Shown here: positions 22,740-34,504 of the stretch, piece by piece
How positions within the stretch are numbered: position 1 is the stretch's first letter
Layout: each line of letters opens with the position of its first letter
NCBI RefSeq assembly: GCF_021134715.1
Contig: NC_060027.1
Span: forward strand, 1,984,001-2,048,000
Length of the DNA: 64,000 bases
Direction of reading: 5' to 3'
Origin: Daphnia pulex
Lineage: Eukaryota; Arthropoda; Branchiopoda; Diplostraca; Daphniidae
The notes under the pieces: generated by a model
The model's database searches: none
Told to the model about the DNA's origin: nothing
What the model saw: the letters and a program-made list of their open reading frames with translations, nothing else
Program-made: the position numbers and the translations under genes

Positions 22740-24485
22740 TTAGACAGTAGAACCGATGGGTCCGAATTTGATGTTGCTGAAACTAATCACAGCGTTGGCT
22801 TGCGTTACTTCGACTTCGGACGGGACACCCGAAGTGGTCGGGCACGGGCCACGGGCGACTCCGGGCGTGCTGGGATCTGCAGTGGGTGGGTAGTTGCTAT
22901 CCAACCATAGCATGTTGACATCGTGATCATCCCAGATGGACATGACAAGCACCATGCCCTTTCTCATGGCCTCGCCCATCTGTTTCATGCCACCCTTGTT
23001 CTTGTGGTCATCCAAATCACCAAACAGTCCCTTGGTGGCAGCGCACATCTCGTCGGTGATTGAATCGTAGGCAGTGATGCCAGGGAAGTTCACCTGTCAA
23101 CACAAAATTCAGGTGAATAAAATTGATCAACTGATTTTTCTAGACAACTAAACGAACCTTGGAGTTTTCAATCCTCACTCCATTCTGGACGTAGAAACGA
23201 CGGAATTCCTTGAAATCTCCGTTGTCGGTGCCGTCAGTGGTGAGGAATTGGGAAACAACGGTGAAAGGCTTGGTGGAATCCAACTTGAAACTACTTCCGG
23301 GTCCGTAGAAGGTGTGGTCGTTCATCCGGTACGAAGCGAAATCGCATCCGTCCTTGTCGCACATGCCGTTGTATCTGGTAATTAATTTAGATTTAATAAT
23401 CTCTCTCTCTGATAGATTTAAATGATATGAGATTACCTGTCTCCGGAGTCGTTGTCACCACAAACGACGCCTTCACATCGGGTCTGGTCGTTGGGGATGC
23501 ACGGATGGGTGGTGAAAGCCTGGCTCTGTTTATTAGCCTCCCAAATGTCCAGCTCGGCGCAGCAGTTGCCGTAATATCCCTTGCCGGAGTTGGCATCATT
23601 GGGGCTGGGGACCCAGTCCTTGGAGTTGGCCAATCCGTTGATCCATTTGATGTCGTGCGGGCACTGGGCGTCACAGTAGCCGGTACCATACTTGGCTCCG
23701 CCCTTGTTGGTAGAGTATTTGGACGCTCCTCCATCAGCATCCATGGATACCTGTGTGGCAATCGGAAATAAAGATATGTTCATTTGAATAAGGATTTTTA
23801 GGGGAAACTTACGAAATAGAGAGCTCCGTTCAATCCGCAATCCAATGAGGAAACATCGACGTCATAAGTGAATTCTCTGTTCAAAAGCTGGAACATGCGG
23901 TACCTGAATATTTTTTTTGAAAATTTAAATTCAGTTTTTTTTACCGCCAAAATTACAACATGATGAAAGAATTGTTAATAATTTACCGATTTTTGGAAGA
24001 GTCGAGCAAGTAGGTCCTGGAACCAATGTTCTTGCTATAGGGTCCTTGGGTGACGAATTTCAAATTGAGTTTATTACCAGTGACGCTACCGCCATAAGTT
24101 CCAGACCAGTCGGCCGTCGGGACTCCATCAATTTCGCAGTTGGTGGTGCAAGTTTCCGGAGTCGGGCAGAGAGAAGTGTCCCAGAGATTGCCGGTGTAGC
24201 AGTTGGTGTAGCCGCCGACCTGTTTCGTTATAGTCACAATAAAAACGACATGATTAATAAAGCTACTTGGTAATAATTAAACAACTATTCGATATTTACC
24301 GTATGGGCCCAGCGCCAGTTGGAGTCGAGGACGACAGCATCGGCTTCCGTCTGGCAATTTCCAGGAGCTGTGCAGACCGAGATGGGCAAGTTGAGTGGCT
24401 CTTCAGCTGCCTGAGTGCCCACGCCCTGTGAAGAAACGGCTGCAAACAGGCAGAAGCACCACGCAAGTAATACGAGTGAACGCAT
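22740..24485 (-). CDS. GH7 cellulase (cellobiohydrolase/endoglucanase family, 464 aa)
   Basis: Six exons (24485-24300, 24219-23987, 23903-23813, 23750-23437, 23374-23158, 23093-22740) total 1395 nt. A signal peptide ([19 protein letters not shown]) precedes a full glycoside hydrolase family 7 domain. Recognisable parts are [17 protein letters not shown] near residue 60, [19 protein letters not shown], the catalytic motif ELDIWEAN with nucleophile and acid/base Glu two turns apart, and [16 protein letters not shown] near the end. GH7 enzymes cut the beta-1,4 bonds of cellulose, here presumably in the gut lumen. No cellulose-binding module or linker follows. In animals GH7 genes are known from a few crustaceans; the family is otherwise mostly fungal and protist, which suggests old transfer followed by intron gain. 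Confidence 0.96.
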
Positions 24486-24540
24486 GACGGTTGATTTAGC
24501 AATTCGCTTGGAATAAACGAGCAGCGAGAACCAAACACCT

Positions 24541-24575
24541 TCTGAACGGATGCCCAGTGTGGTAGCCCTTTTATA
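24541..24575 (-). promoter_or_regulatory. TATA box and initiator of the GH7 cellulase
   Basis: On the minus strand TATAAAAG (24575-24568) is followed about 30 bp later by TTCAGA (near 24545-24541), an arthropod-type initiator. The ATG comes about 55 bp after that. This strong-promoter layout fits an abundant digestive enzyme. Confidence 0.75.
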
Positions 24576-24579
24576 TTCC

Positions 24580-25509
24580 AACTTTTTTTCAAATTCGTTT
24601 GTTTGCACGAACGGACAGAGTTTATTATTGACACAGACCAGTGCAAATATCAATTATTTATCAAGGTAATAATATAGTGGAAATTGGACCAATCGCCGAG
24701 AAGCTACGTACTTTCTCTCGCCACTGTGTACACAGTTGGATCAGTTTTGTAAGATAGGGAAATTATGGGCGTCTATTACGTGATTTATTGACCATAAGAA
24801 ACACGAAGAAACACGAAGAACCCTAGTTCAGATAAGTTTTTATCGAATGTTTGACAAAGTTCAGTCAAATTCAAATGCGTTTTAAAAAAGCTGCGCGTGT
24901 TGTGGAGGTAAACATGTTGTTGACTTTTGGTTCAGCCTTTTTATCATGTTTACACACACGTCTCCAGCAAAGACGTCACTGTCTTTACAATAAGAACTAA
25001 ATACTAATTCTGGGCTAATATTAGAGAGTCAGGAGTGGGCTCTTAAATGTGCATTGTCACTAATGTAATATCTCACGGACCGTATTTGGCAGTATCAATT
25101 TCTTTATCGCATAGGCAAACACTGGTACAGAACATAAGCATGGCATTTAAGGCGTAAGGCAGCATGTCACATGACCACACATGTAAGGCTTTCACAAATA
25201 AGAGAACGTGATCACCTCGTGAGCGTAAAGCTTATTGGACAACAATGGTAAACAACATTTTATGTAGTTCATCACAATAAACTTTGTGGAGAGGACTAGT
25301 GAACCTGGGCGGTATAGACAGCTTGGATAAACCCCGATCAGCTCAGAGATATGAACCGTATTTCCCACCTCAACTCCAGCAGTACTGTCAGGTGAGCACA
25401 AATATCGTACACCTCTAAATTTTAAAAAGGTGTGATAAGAGCATTAATCTGAATAACAATCATGTTTTAAATTAAATTTGTCTTAAAATTTTAAAAAGAA
25501 TAAAAATAT
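24580..25509. other. Intergenic, no gene seen
   Basis: This is upstream of the cellulase and downstream of the kinase gene. A short tandem (AAACACGAAGA twice) lies near 24800. There are no coding signals. Confidence 0.45.
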
Positions 25510-26623
25510 TCAATTAAGCCAGTCGAGTTGTTCATTAAATTGGTCGTCCATTTCATTAACTTCAGGTGAAGTAGGGTACATTTCCACCATTTCTTTCAGC
25601 TGATTAGCTACTTCTTCAAGTTGAATCCGGTGTTCAGGATTTGGTGCAATCATCGATTCTACAATTGCTTGAAATCGGCTTTGTTCTTCAGGGAAAACTG
25701 TTTCAAAGTTAATAACACATTAATAGCCTTTATGATCGCTGTTATTTAGCGAAATCTCGTATTCAAACTTACGCTTAAAATTGACTGGATTTCCTTCACT
25801 AATATTCTTCACGGTAGATATCGACCCATTTCCGAACGGATGGCAACCAGGTTTCAGGTAAAAGAAGAAAACACAACCGGTCGAAAAAATATCGCTGGCG
25901 ACGGAGCCTCTCTTCTCAGAGAAAGCTTCGTCGTCTGGGTGATCCAGCAACTCCGGAGCCATCCAGCACAGATTATTGCCTTGAGCCTTTTGTCGGTCTC
26001 TGCTGACGGAAAATGAATTAGTACCAATGCGTACTGGCTTGCTAAGTCCGAAATCGGCCAACATGACGGTGACGGGATGAGTCGATGAAATAAGAATGTT
26101 CTTGGGGTCGATATTTCGGTGGGCCAGACCTTTTGAGTGAACATATAACAGGCCTTCGGCAATGTCCAAGAGGACGGTGGCGTCCGACGGCATTGGACAG
26201 TTAATAAATTGTCCCTTGCAATACTGATAAAGCGAACATACGCATAATTCCAGAGCAAAATTCCTAAATATATGGTGGATTTGGATTCATGGAATTAAAA
26301 TTAATTTAGGGATGAGGATCACAATCATTTATCAGTGACAAAAGTTATACTTACTTAAACGGAGCATCCTCTTCTACCAAAAACAATTTTATAACATTTC
26401 GGTGGTCCAGTATTTTCATTAGGGCATTTTCTTCCCTTTGGTTTCTCTGCTTGTAAATATCTGATTCGTCAATACAATGATATCTCAGATTTCGTTGGAC
26501 ATCTTCTAATAAAACTTGTTTGACAGCCACTTGTTTGACACCATCCAACATGCCAGAATATATGTTACTGAATTGCCCATTGCCTAATAACTTTGCTCCG
26601 TCAAAAGAAATTCTTCCAACCAT
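25510..26623 (-). CDS. IRE1-like kinase-domain-only protein (315 aa), atypical catalytic loop
   Basis: Three exons (26623-26355, 26263-25773, 25697-25510) total 948 nt. The chain is a protein kinase domain most like that of IRE1/ERN: glycine loop LGNGQFSNIYSG, VAVK lysine, LELC hinge, DFGLSK, MAPELL, and the family block DIFSTGCVFFFYL...CHPFG. The catalytic loop reads HRNIDPKN where active kinases have HRDLKPxN, so the catalytic Asp and the following Lys are both replaced while DFG is intact. There is no signal peptide, luminal domain, transmembrane segment or RNase domain, so it cannot act as a classical unfolded-protein sensor. It may be a pseudokinase scaffold or regulator. The family call is strong and the function open. 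Confidence 0.86.
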
Positions 26624-27399
26624 TTCTTTCCTTTTTTATGACGCTGTCAATTAGGTAGGAATTACCTGAATAAACTACAAGATAATAGTTGTAAACATCA
26701 AAGACTGAGTTTTTGTAATTGCTGTTAGTTTATTCTCGTTAATAATCCGAGTACTCAAGTTTGTGACTGTATGTGTTATATTGAAACGAATTAGTTGATA
26801 TGTCAAGAAGTGAAAGTATGCTGTTATATGTCAAACATGGGAATGGGAATTATTCAGAGATTTCAGAGTAAAGCAATGACTACATATTAGAATTTATCCA
26901 AGATTTAATATCGACAAGTAGCCATGAATACCTTTCTCTATAAAATACGACACGTGAATCGGCGGGACTTAAGAGATCGAGCGGGAGTTTTACAGTAGCA
27001 GACGACAAACAAACACGGGCATTATAAATAGGAAGCCGATGCTTGCTGCATAAGGCTGTCACCCACTGCGCAGACATGACGTCATTCAATAACTTTTTTG
27101 ACCCGGTTGTTTAGCCTCCAGTCAGTTTAATGCTGGTGACACTGTCCAGAGTCGGGATCCTATTACTAAGATAAACCCTATCGCTTCTTGCATAGCTTTC
27201 AGACTTCGAGTCTTTTAAAAAATCTGTCAATGTTTTTTTGTATTTTGTTATAACCACATCCGGATAGTCACATTACGAATCCTGTTGAATTGATTACAGA
27301 TTTTACATATTCTTTATCGTCAAATGTTTATTAGAAGAAAACTTGAACTTTGTATTGGTCTTTACATAATAAAAGTAAAATCTTCTTTTAGAAAATTAA
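26624..27399. other. Intergenic, no gene seen
   Basis: This separates the kinase start from the end of the XK-related gene. A TATAAAA at about 26940 (plus strand) has no convincing coding sequence after it. Confidence 0.4.
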
Positions 27400-28961
27400 T
27401 TAGGCCTCTTTCTGTTGGACCGTTTTCAAAAAATAGAAAAATACGAAACTGAACATACTCGCCACAATTTGGACGATCCAAGGAACTAGGAATGTCGGTT
27501 CGTTCCAGGTAGAAGACGGGAGAAAAATTAGACTCCACAATGTCATGAGGGTTACATTCTGGATGAAACAGATCTATATGCGACGAGCAATCCAAAAATT
27601 CAATGTATTAGAGTTGTTATGCTATTAGTTAGTATAAAATATGAATGGAGAAACGTTAACTCACAGTTAGATATCTGCCGGGGTCGAATCGAGGGTGTTT
27701 CTCTTGGTCCAACTTGGTTTTGAGTGGATGCAAGTAGGCGAATACGTGCAAGAAAGACAATCTTAACGAGTCCATGAAACCGTAATTTTTTTTCCAATGC
27801 AAGACGAATATTGTGATTTGGTGGGCAAAGCAGGCCGGCCAAATATACCAACCGTAGACGGACGAAAATAAGCTTAGGGCAGTGAATCGCGCAACTAATT
27901 TAAATGAAAAATTGTTATAAATATGCTGTTAATTGGAGGTAATGAGCGGGACATTTCTACCTATGGAAAATAAATTAGCGAAGAATAGAAGGGCGCTCTG
28001 TTTCCAATTGATCAATTTTATGCAATTGATGGTAGGATTGGCAGGAAACGTCTGGAAATCTATGACGATGCCATTCGATCGGTTCTCTTGGTCTTCATTG
28101 TCGCCTTTGATTCCCTTCATTAAACTGATTTTTTGGTCATAAGAGACCAATGACAACGTCAAACTTATGACGGAGATAATTAAAAAAACAGATGAATAAT
28201 CTAAAAAAAAAACGACAATTCAATAATCCAATTGAAATTCCATAACAAATTTGACAAAGAAATACCTTTGAAATGAAAACCCTCTTTCTCCGCGACGTAA
28301 AGGTTCAGCAAAAGTTGCGAGGCCGATTTCACGAAACAATCAAACTGGCATAGTATCGTCAACTCGGCATCTTCCCAAATTATGGCGACGAAGTAAATGT
28401 CTTTGGCAGCGTTATTCATTCTCTTTGCTAGTATAGTTTTCCAGGTGTATTTCATTATAAAGTAATACCTGTGGAACATTTTTAAAAAAGGAAAACGTGA
28501 CATGTTGTATTACAGTGAGTTATTAATATCGATAGCATCTACCTGGGAATAAGGCAAACAGCACCCAATATCCACTTGATTGCCCAGTTGAAAAATGTAT
28601 ACTCTTCCTTTGGCAACCAATTTCTGGCGTTGTATGTGTCTCCCGTTTTATTATAAAATAAGTAACTTCTAGCAGTCATTAAAAAAGATGTGATAACGAC
28701 AAAAAGCGAGATGAACCCGCAATGCCAATAATCTCCCTCGCTGTAGTGGTGAATAATCAAATAACATTCATAGATCAATCCACAGACATAGAGAATAAAT
28801 AAAATCACAGTGAGGAACATCGACTGGCACAAGTTTCTATATGAAATCTCGGTTTTGCATTGTTTCGCAAAATTCTGAATTTCTGCCCTTTGAGAATTTT
28901 GTCCAGGCTCGCTACTCTCTACATCAGCCGATTTGGCCTGTTTTCGCTTCTTCTCGCCCAT
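27400..28961 (-). CDS. XK-related (XKR) family membrane protein (421 aa)
   Basis: Five exons (28961-28543, 28468-28266, 28200-27961, 27894-27665, 27573-27400) total 1266 nt. A charged, Lys-rich cytosolic N-terminus is followed by about eight hydrophobic segments. Exon 2 contains FVKSASQLLLNLYV, matching the conserved ESAPQLLLQLY-type motif of XK/XKR proteins. Hydrophobic segments continue in exons 4-5, and the gene ends with a short polar tail. Some relatives (XKR8 group, fly/worm CED-8) are caspase-activated lipid scramblases that expose phosphatidylserine. No DxxD caspase site is evident in the C-tail, so that role is not supported here. It is divergently oriented to the gene at 29448, with 486 bp between the start codons. 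Confidence 0.8.
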
Positions 28962-29447
28962 TTTTCAGCCAATGTAATTTTTCAACTGTTCACAATTTTT
29001 TTGCACTGACGTCGACTCACGACCGCAGCCCAACTGTAACTGGCGGAACTGCTGAGACGCATGCAGCAGCATGCTGCTAAACAGTCGCCGTTCGTTTTCG
29101 TGCGTGATTTCTAACAATTTTTCTTTTTGGTAGGTTATTTCAAAGTTTATTCTGATTCATTTCCGACGACTTGTTTTTTTTGTGATCGCCAAAGATTTAT
29201 TATTAATCATTATTAACGTGAAACTTATATTGTGACGTTGCACAGTTGTTGCGTCATGCACCCTTCCAGAAAACTCTTGAGCCGGATGTTCCGATTGACG
29301 CAATCCTTACTCCTATACTGGCGGCCATTTTCGATCGGTTGGTTACTTGCTGACATTCTTTGACTTTTCACCAACAGTGTTAGACGGTTAAGAAATGAAT
29401 CAACTAACCTAACCCAACGTATACAAGGACACTAAATTAATTCGCCA
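28962..29447. other. Divergent promoter region
   Basis: These 486 bp lie between the ATGs of the minus-strand XKR gene and the plus-strand gene at 29448, and must hold both promoters. No clear TATA box is seen on either side. CATGCAGCAGCATGC near 29060 is a short palindrome. Confidence 0.5.
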
Positions 29448-31455
29448 ATGGCAAACGTCTACAACATTCCCGATTTGGCGATTGGATTCATGGAGATTGG
29501 AGATAAGATTGCTGGTCTAGTGACGTTTTGTATTTCTTTTCTGCGTTACCTTTGCTACACTGCCAATTGCAGACTCCTTTACCACTTCTTAAAGGTAATT
29601 TTTTATTTCTATTTTTTCGTGCTGGAGTTACTAATTGTTGCCATTGTTACACGAAATGTCTTATTTATTCTAGATCAACTTTTTTTGGAAATGATGAAAC
29701 TCCTATTTTGGAGGCCCACATTAAACAACACGTTGGGACATGTCGCACTCAAAACGGACAGATATTACGTCGGCTTTAGGCCGACAAAGGGAAATTTACC
29801 GGGTGGCAGTCAAATTAAAAAACGCATTCCTGTCTCGCAAATCATGGAAGGTAATATGAAAGGATGTCTCGCCTTACATCAAAGTATCGATCGGAATTGC
29901 GAAAGAGGCTGTGACCCCATCGAATATGAAATCGTCATCGAGGAAGCCAGTAATAACGAAGATGTCAATTCAGTCGTTGAAGAATTTCTGCGTTACAACG
30001 GGATCAATCCGGAAGATGTGACAATCGAAAGAGTTGAGGAACTCTGCAAGAAGAGAAAAGAGTACAAGCTATTGCCACCGGAAGAAGCTCAGAACGTTGA
30101 AGAACCAGAAATACCAATAAAATTGCTGCCTAAAACCGAATACTCGTACAATTTGATTGAGTTGATGAGTGGCAAAACGGAGGATGCAGAGTCTTTCTAC
30201 CACCGACAGCAAAGTTGCGTCTCTCTCGTATTCAACGTCATCCAAATGGTTTGGCTGAGAAGTCATCCGGACAACCAACCCAGTCCCATGTCGAATCCCG
30301 TTGAATTGATTACAGATTTGCCATTTCAAGTGTTTTATAAAGTGCCGTGGTTGGAAAAAGTGGTCAAAAAACATTTGACGTCCAGGATTGTTGCCAGCAG
30401 CAGTGCGACGATGGAATGGGTTGATACAGACGTGCTGGGGACGATGAGTAATACGGTAGGTATAATTGATTTTTGTTTGGGCTGACGAAAAGATTAACTT
30501 TGACTGTTGAAAAATTATAGGAAATGCCGACTGTTTACATTTGGTATCCCGACAAAAATAACCGATACGGTCACGCCGCTCTGCAGACGGACAAGTATCA
30601 CATCAGTTTCTGGTCGGAACAAGATGTCAAAGACTGCGGCAAAGGAACGGCAGCTACGGTGGGAATACCTGGATCTCTCGTTATCCATCAAAAACGGGAC
30701 ATGGAACTCGAAGGAAATCGGCTACCCACTGCGACCTACCAAATCGTCACGGTCACCAATGAAGCCATCAATCGAATCCACGAAGAGTTTATTGATATTG
30801 ATACAACGACATCAATCCGGCGGATGTGACTATGGAAGCGGCCGAAAAACTCCTCGACGAAGAGAAAACAGATGTGCCTGTTGGTAAAACCCCCTATACC
30901 TATTTGGCCGATATTCGGGGTCAAATTTCTGTGTTTGATCTGGTACAACCAGCTAACCTCATAAACACTGGAAAACCGCCGTGGTATCATTCGAAACAAA
31001 GTTGTCTGTCGTTTTGTTACCACATGATCCAAAATGCTGATCCCCAATCGCAAGGAATTATTGCGAGACTTTATCATTTCGCGACCCTCCAAGTACTAGA
31101 CAATTTCACCGTGCCCTGGTTTGAAAGCCACGTCAAAAAGTATTGGATAAGAAATAGCTTGTTACATACATTCAACATCGGAGACAATTCAGTCACGAGA
31201 TCCACACGTTATTGGGTGGTGGATAAATGGACCAGCAGCAGCAGCTCACATCAATCACATGAAGAGATTGGAAGATTCCGCCAGATTTTCCGAAAGATGA
31301 AACAACACAAGTTGCTTTCGTTCCTTTGTCTGAGTGGACTTATCGCCTTTTTTTATTTTATAGATGAACACTATTACCCTATAGGAACCAGTCTGATTTT
31401 TAAAAGTTTTCTACCATTCCTCCCGTTCTTCTTTCTCTATTTCCCTGTCAATTAA
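29448..31455 (+). CDS. Membrane protein with two permuted papain-like domains, one frame break
   Basis: Exon 1 (29448-30455) and exon 2 (30521-31455) carry a duplicated domain. Each copy starts with a GHxALxTDxY motif (GHVALKTDRYYVGF; GHAALQTDKYHISF). Each continues through LALHQ/LVIHQ, a INPxDVT helix block, and QSC(V/L)S followed by a hydrophobic helix. A His motif first and a Cys motif later is the order of circularly permuted NlpC/P60-like (LRAT/YiiX-type) papain-fold enzymes, so a thiol peptidase, amidase or acyltransferase role is possible (inference). Hydrophobic segments lie before domain 1 and at the C-terminus. In exon 2 the frame slips by one base around 30790-30802, between DI and YNDINP, breaking domain 2. 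This is either a recent lesion or a sequence error. Confidence 0.65.
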
Positions 31456-31574
31456 GTTAAATGTAGGAAAGGAAAAAAACGGTCAAAATTTAAGGTCACA
31501 GAAATAGTAGACAGTTTCTTGAATGCTTATCATTTATTCTTAAACTTGCCGAGTCACGGAGTCAGTTCATTTAC

Positions 31575-31793
31575 ATGGCAGCCGTCAAGACGCCGCTCAA
31601 GAGAAAACGTGAGAGAATAACGTGGATCAGCGCCAAGATGGAGTCACCAGAGAGGAAGATCCTGTCGTTTCTATTTCGATCCGTCGTAAAAAAGAGACTT
31701 GGTGGTGCAGAATCTGTCAAGCAGATGGCACAAGTTCTTATTCAACTTGTTCACATTCGACGCTCTTCAAAGCCAATTAACTTTGCACTGTAA
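31575..31793 (+). CDS. Hypothetical 72-aa basic ORF
   Basis: An ATG frame encodes a very basic N-terminus (KTPLKRKRERI) and a short C-terminal part with no recognised motif. It follows the preceding gene by 120 bp on the same strand and could be part of its 3' UTR. No splice partner or family was recognised. Confidence 0.2.
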   Translation: MAAVKTPLKRKRERITWISAKMESPERKILSFLFRSVVKKRLGGAESVKQMAQVLIQLVHIRRSSKPINFAL

Positions 31794-31799
31794 GAAACT

Positions 31800-32399
31800 G
31801 AAATAAGTTCTAACATCTTTAACCGACGTATCGATAGCAAACAAGAAAATGTCTATTGACAGTTGAAATGTTCGATTTTAGTCAATATTATGGGCTTCAT
31901 GTTATCTGAATACAGCAAGTTAAAATTATGTCATTGTCGCCGTCTCATTACATTAAAATCTTCCGTGCCAAATACATAAAATCCTGGGCGTGGTCCAAAC
32001 TTTACGTTGTAAAATTTCAGGCGTATTAGGGTCATTAGGGTAGAGTTTGATACTTTCAAAAGTGGATTTGCCGTACTGGTTATCCCCCCCCCCCCCCTAG
32101 ATGTTTTCTTACCCTTTTTTAAATTTTACTGTTACAAAGCTAAGGAGGTAGTACTCATAAAAAAGTAAAATACCAAATTTACAAGGCCAAGACAGATTTA
32201 AAAAAAAATACGCCCAGCTAGTCTACTATGTGTCAGTCCACGATCGGATGTACTGTAAACTAAACTTGCAGGTTGTAGCCTGAAAATAATTTGACCGGTA
32301 AAACGTTAAAAGTAAATTTTTTTACAAGGCTAACAAGTCCATGGGTATTATTCTCAGTGTGGGTTTCTGTGGTTCTCCGTGGGTTCTCTTTTTTACAGG
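31800..32399. other. Intergenic with a C-run
   Basis: No gene seen. A run of about twelve C lies near 32086-32098. Confidence 0.45.
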
Positions 32400-32857
32400 A
32401 ATAAATACTATAACAGTGTTATTAATTAGTCTGTGCTGTTGTTGAACTCTTGTGTGAATATGGGTGCGCAGAACTTCCTTTAATTTTTTTTTTGCGGAAA
32501 GGCTAGAGACAGAACTAGCTGGACGAATTGTGAGTGACGAATTTACAGTTGGAAATACAGGATGAATGGTGTTGGAAGCTCACAGCAACGTTTTCTCTAT
32601 TTCATGAATGGCAATCAATAAAAGTGAAGTTCCTTCCGTTTTTCACAGTTTAACCCGGACGTTGATTTCCAGTTTTTTTTTTTTTTTTTTTCATTTCCTT
32701 TACTTTTTGCAGACCTTATCGGACATGATTCATCGTGTTTGACTAGTCTTATTGATCTCTAATCGGTACATCTATGCCAGTATAAATCTAAAACTATCAG
32801 TAGTTGAACCGGCGCTTTCCAGTAGACAACTTTTCATCCGAGCTGGAAGTCTAAAAT
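32400..32857 (+). repeat. Upstream block of tandem unit A
   Basis: This block matches 39320-39760 in order and orientation. Shared landmarks are GTCTGTGCTGTTGTTGAACT, GCGCAGAACTTCC, the GACCTTATCGGACATG...CATCGTGTTT stretch, TAATCGGTACATCTATGCCA-TATAAATCTAAA, and GAGCTGGAAGT. In unit B the ATG of the secreted protein follows 20-odd bases later. Here about 4.2 kb intervenes. The block contains a TATAAATC string, a likely TATA box, at about 32781. Confidence 0.8.
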
Positions 32858-33088
32858 GCCGATCCCTTGCTTCGCGCGCGAGTTTCCCGATAGGGTTTTT
32901 TTTTGCGGAGTTTGTGTCTTTTTAGCTTTGGGTTCGATGTTTTTGTTCGATTAATCGTTTTGAAGGGATAAAAAAAAGCCTCATAACAATAGGAACGGGG
33001 AAAAAAATTGCTAACCGAAATGAATCCACCCAAAAAATTAAAAACCTACGCGCGAGTTTGACTCGAAAGTATGGGGTACGTGTGCTGA

Positions 33089-33168
33089 CAACTTTCTTTA
33101 TTGACACGACAGCAATGTTGGGTCATGTATGTTGACATATTGGTATAGCTGATGTGATATTTCCACCA
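33089..33168 (+). repeat. 80-bp inverted repeat, left copy
   Basis: CAACTTTCTTTATTGACACG... to ...TTTCCACCA is the reverse complement of 36119-36198 with about one mismatch. In both places it sits next to an RRP42/EXOSC7-like exon in the position of that gene's intron, so it is probably intron sequence captured twice. Confidence 0.85.
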
Positions 33169-33303
33169 ATCAAGAATTTCTCATGAAACATTTTAATGGC
33201 ATTAAAATAGATTCTTGAATGTGGAGGGAACCCTTATGATGCAGTGTCATTGGCTGAGAAATCGGCTCTTTTTTTGCAACACAAATTCCCTCTATTAAAA
33301 TAG

Positions 33304-33523
33304 CAACCATGGACGGATATCAACCTGATGTGGAGCTCTCAGATGATCTTTATGATACCAAGAGACTAAACACAGAGAACATTCCTTGTGTACTGACTTT
33401 GATGCAGGTTTGTAGGTTAAAACTTTAAATTTGAAATAAATAGTCTAATACTAAGTTTTCACTTTCAGATTGGAAACCATTTAGTAGTTCCAACACCCAA
33501 AAGAAAAATGCTGTAGCTTTTCT
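33304..33523 (+). pseudogene. Exosome RRP42/EXOSC7-like fragment (C-terminal part)
   Basis: A spliced-looking pair of pieces (33304-33407 and 33469-33523, GT-AG between them) encodes VELSDDLYDTKRLNTENIPC, then VLTLMQ-IGNHLVV and a frame-damaged TPKxEEKCCSF-like tail. This order matches the RNase PH-type exosome ring subunit RRP42/EXOSC7 (SDDPYD..RL..ENVPC..TL..IG..HVVDAT..EE). Only about 50 codons are present and the frame breaks after LVV. It is a captured or duplicated gene fragment and cannot be a working subunit. Confidence 0.62.
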
Positions 33524-33529
33524 GGTATT

Positions 33530-34500
33530 AAAATGATTACTGCTGTTAGGGAAATTGACAGTTGTAAGACATAAGCTATGATATTCTTAAAGATGGAACT
33601 TTTAGAGAAATAACATTTAAGCGATGATATAAATCTTCCAAGAGTTCTCCTTTACTTATCTCTTCGTAACCTAGGTTGACTATATAATTTCTTTACCATC
33701 GCCCCTTGTCTGAATTAAAGTGCATTTGGTATGAAAAAGAAACGGCAAATAAAGCGGCAATTCAAGCATTTATTGTAAATAGGACAGGAGATTTTTCTTT
33801 TATAATTGTGGGCTACATAAGTTCATGAATAGGTCAAAGCCGATACTTACTGATTCGGGTGGTTATCAAGTCATACTCGACGTATGACGTCATGACGTAA
33901 CATCGAAATTACGAAAAATTACAGAAGTCTTGTTGCTTTTTTCAGTTAATTTCGAACCATTATTTATAGTATTTAAATTTATATAAATAACATATAAGGT
34001 TAATAACCACCCTAAACAAGATAAGATTTTTGATAGATTAATTGAACGTTTATAGGATGAAATTACGGCTCTATTTCTCTTATCTATGAAGGGAATTTTG
34101 ACTAAAATTTTCGACCGCACACTTGGAGAAACTTCTGATGTAGTGAGTAAAGAAATATATAGTTTTCTTGTTAAGAGTGGTAATCATATATCATTGAGAC
34201 CCGAATTTACACAGGCTCAACCAGTAAGTGGTATAGGACTAGAAAAAGTTAGGCATTTTCCTTTTCTAAAGGCAAAACTTATTAAAAATGGTTTAGAAGG
34301 CAAAGTAATATTAGAAAAAGGACAACTTCCAGGTAAGTCGTTGACGATGAGACGGATTGCTTTGGGCATAGCCATCGTAAGGTGCCATTGCCGAAGTGAC
34401 CATTCTTATACACTCCTTTAACTAGTCATCTTTGACCTAGAGGTAAAATATCAGCATTACAAAATTGGAATCAACAAACAAGCACAACCACTAAATACCT
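33530..34500. other. Insertion interior, unassigned
   Basis: AT-rich DNA with no gene recognised. GACGTATGACGTCATGACG near 33880 resembles the GACGT-rich ends of the hAT element at 35265 and might be part of a related decayed copy. An open frame at 34086-34421 has no recognised motif. Confidence 0.35.
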
Positions 34501-34504
34501 TAAC

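Noticed and set aside
29595-29673. Possible 79-bp intron (AAAG/GTAATT ... TTCTAG) in exon 1 of the gene at 29448
   Set aside because: Removing it puts a stop codon within seven codons, whereas reading through gives an unbroken hydrophobic segment leading into domain 1.
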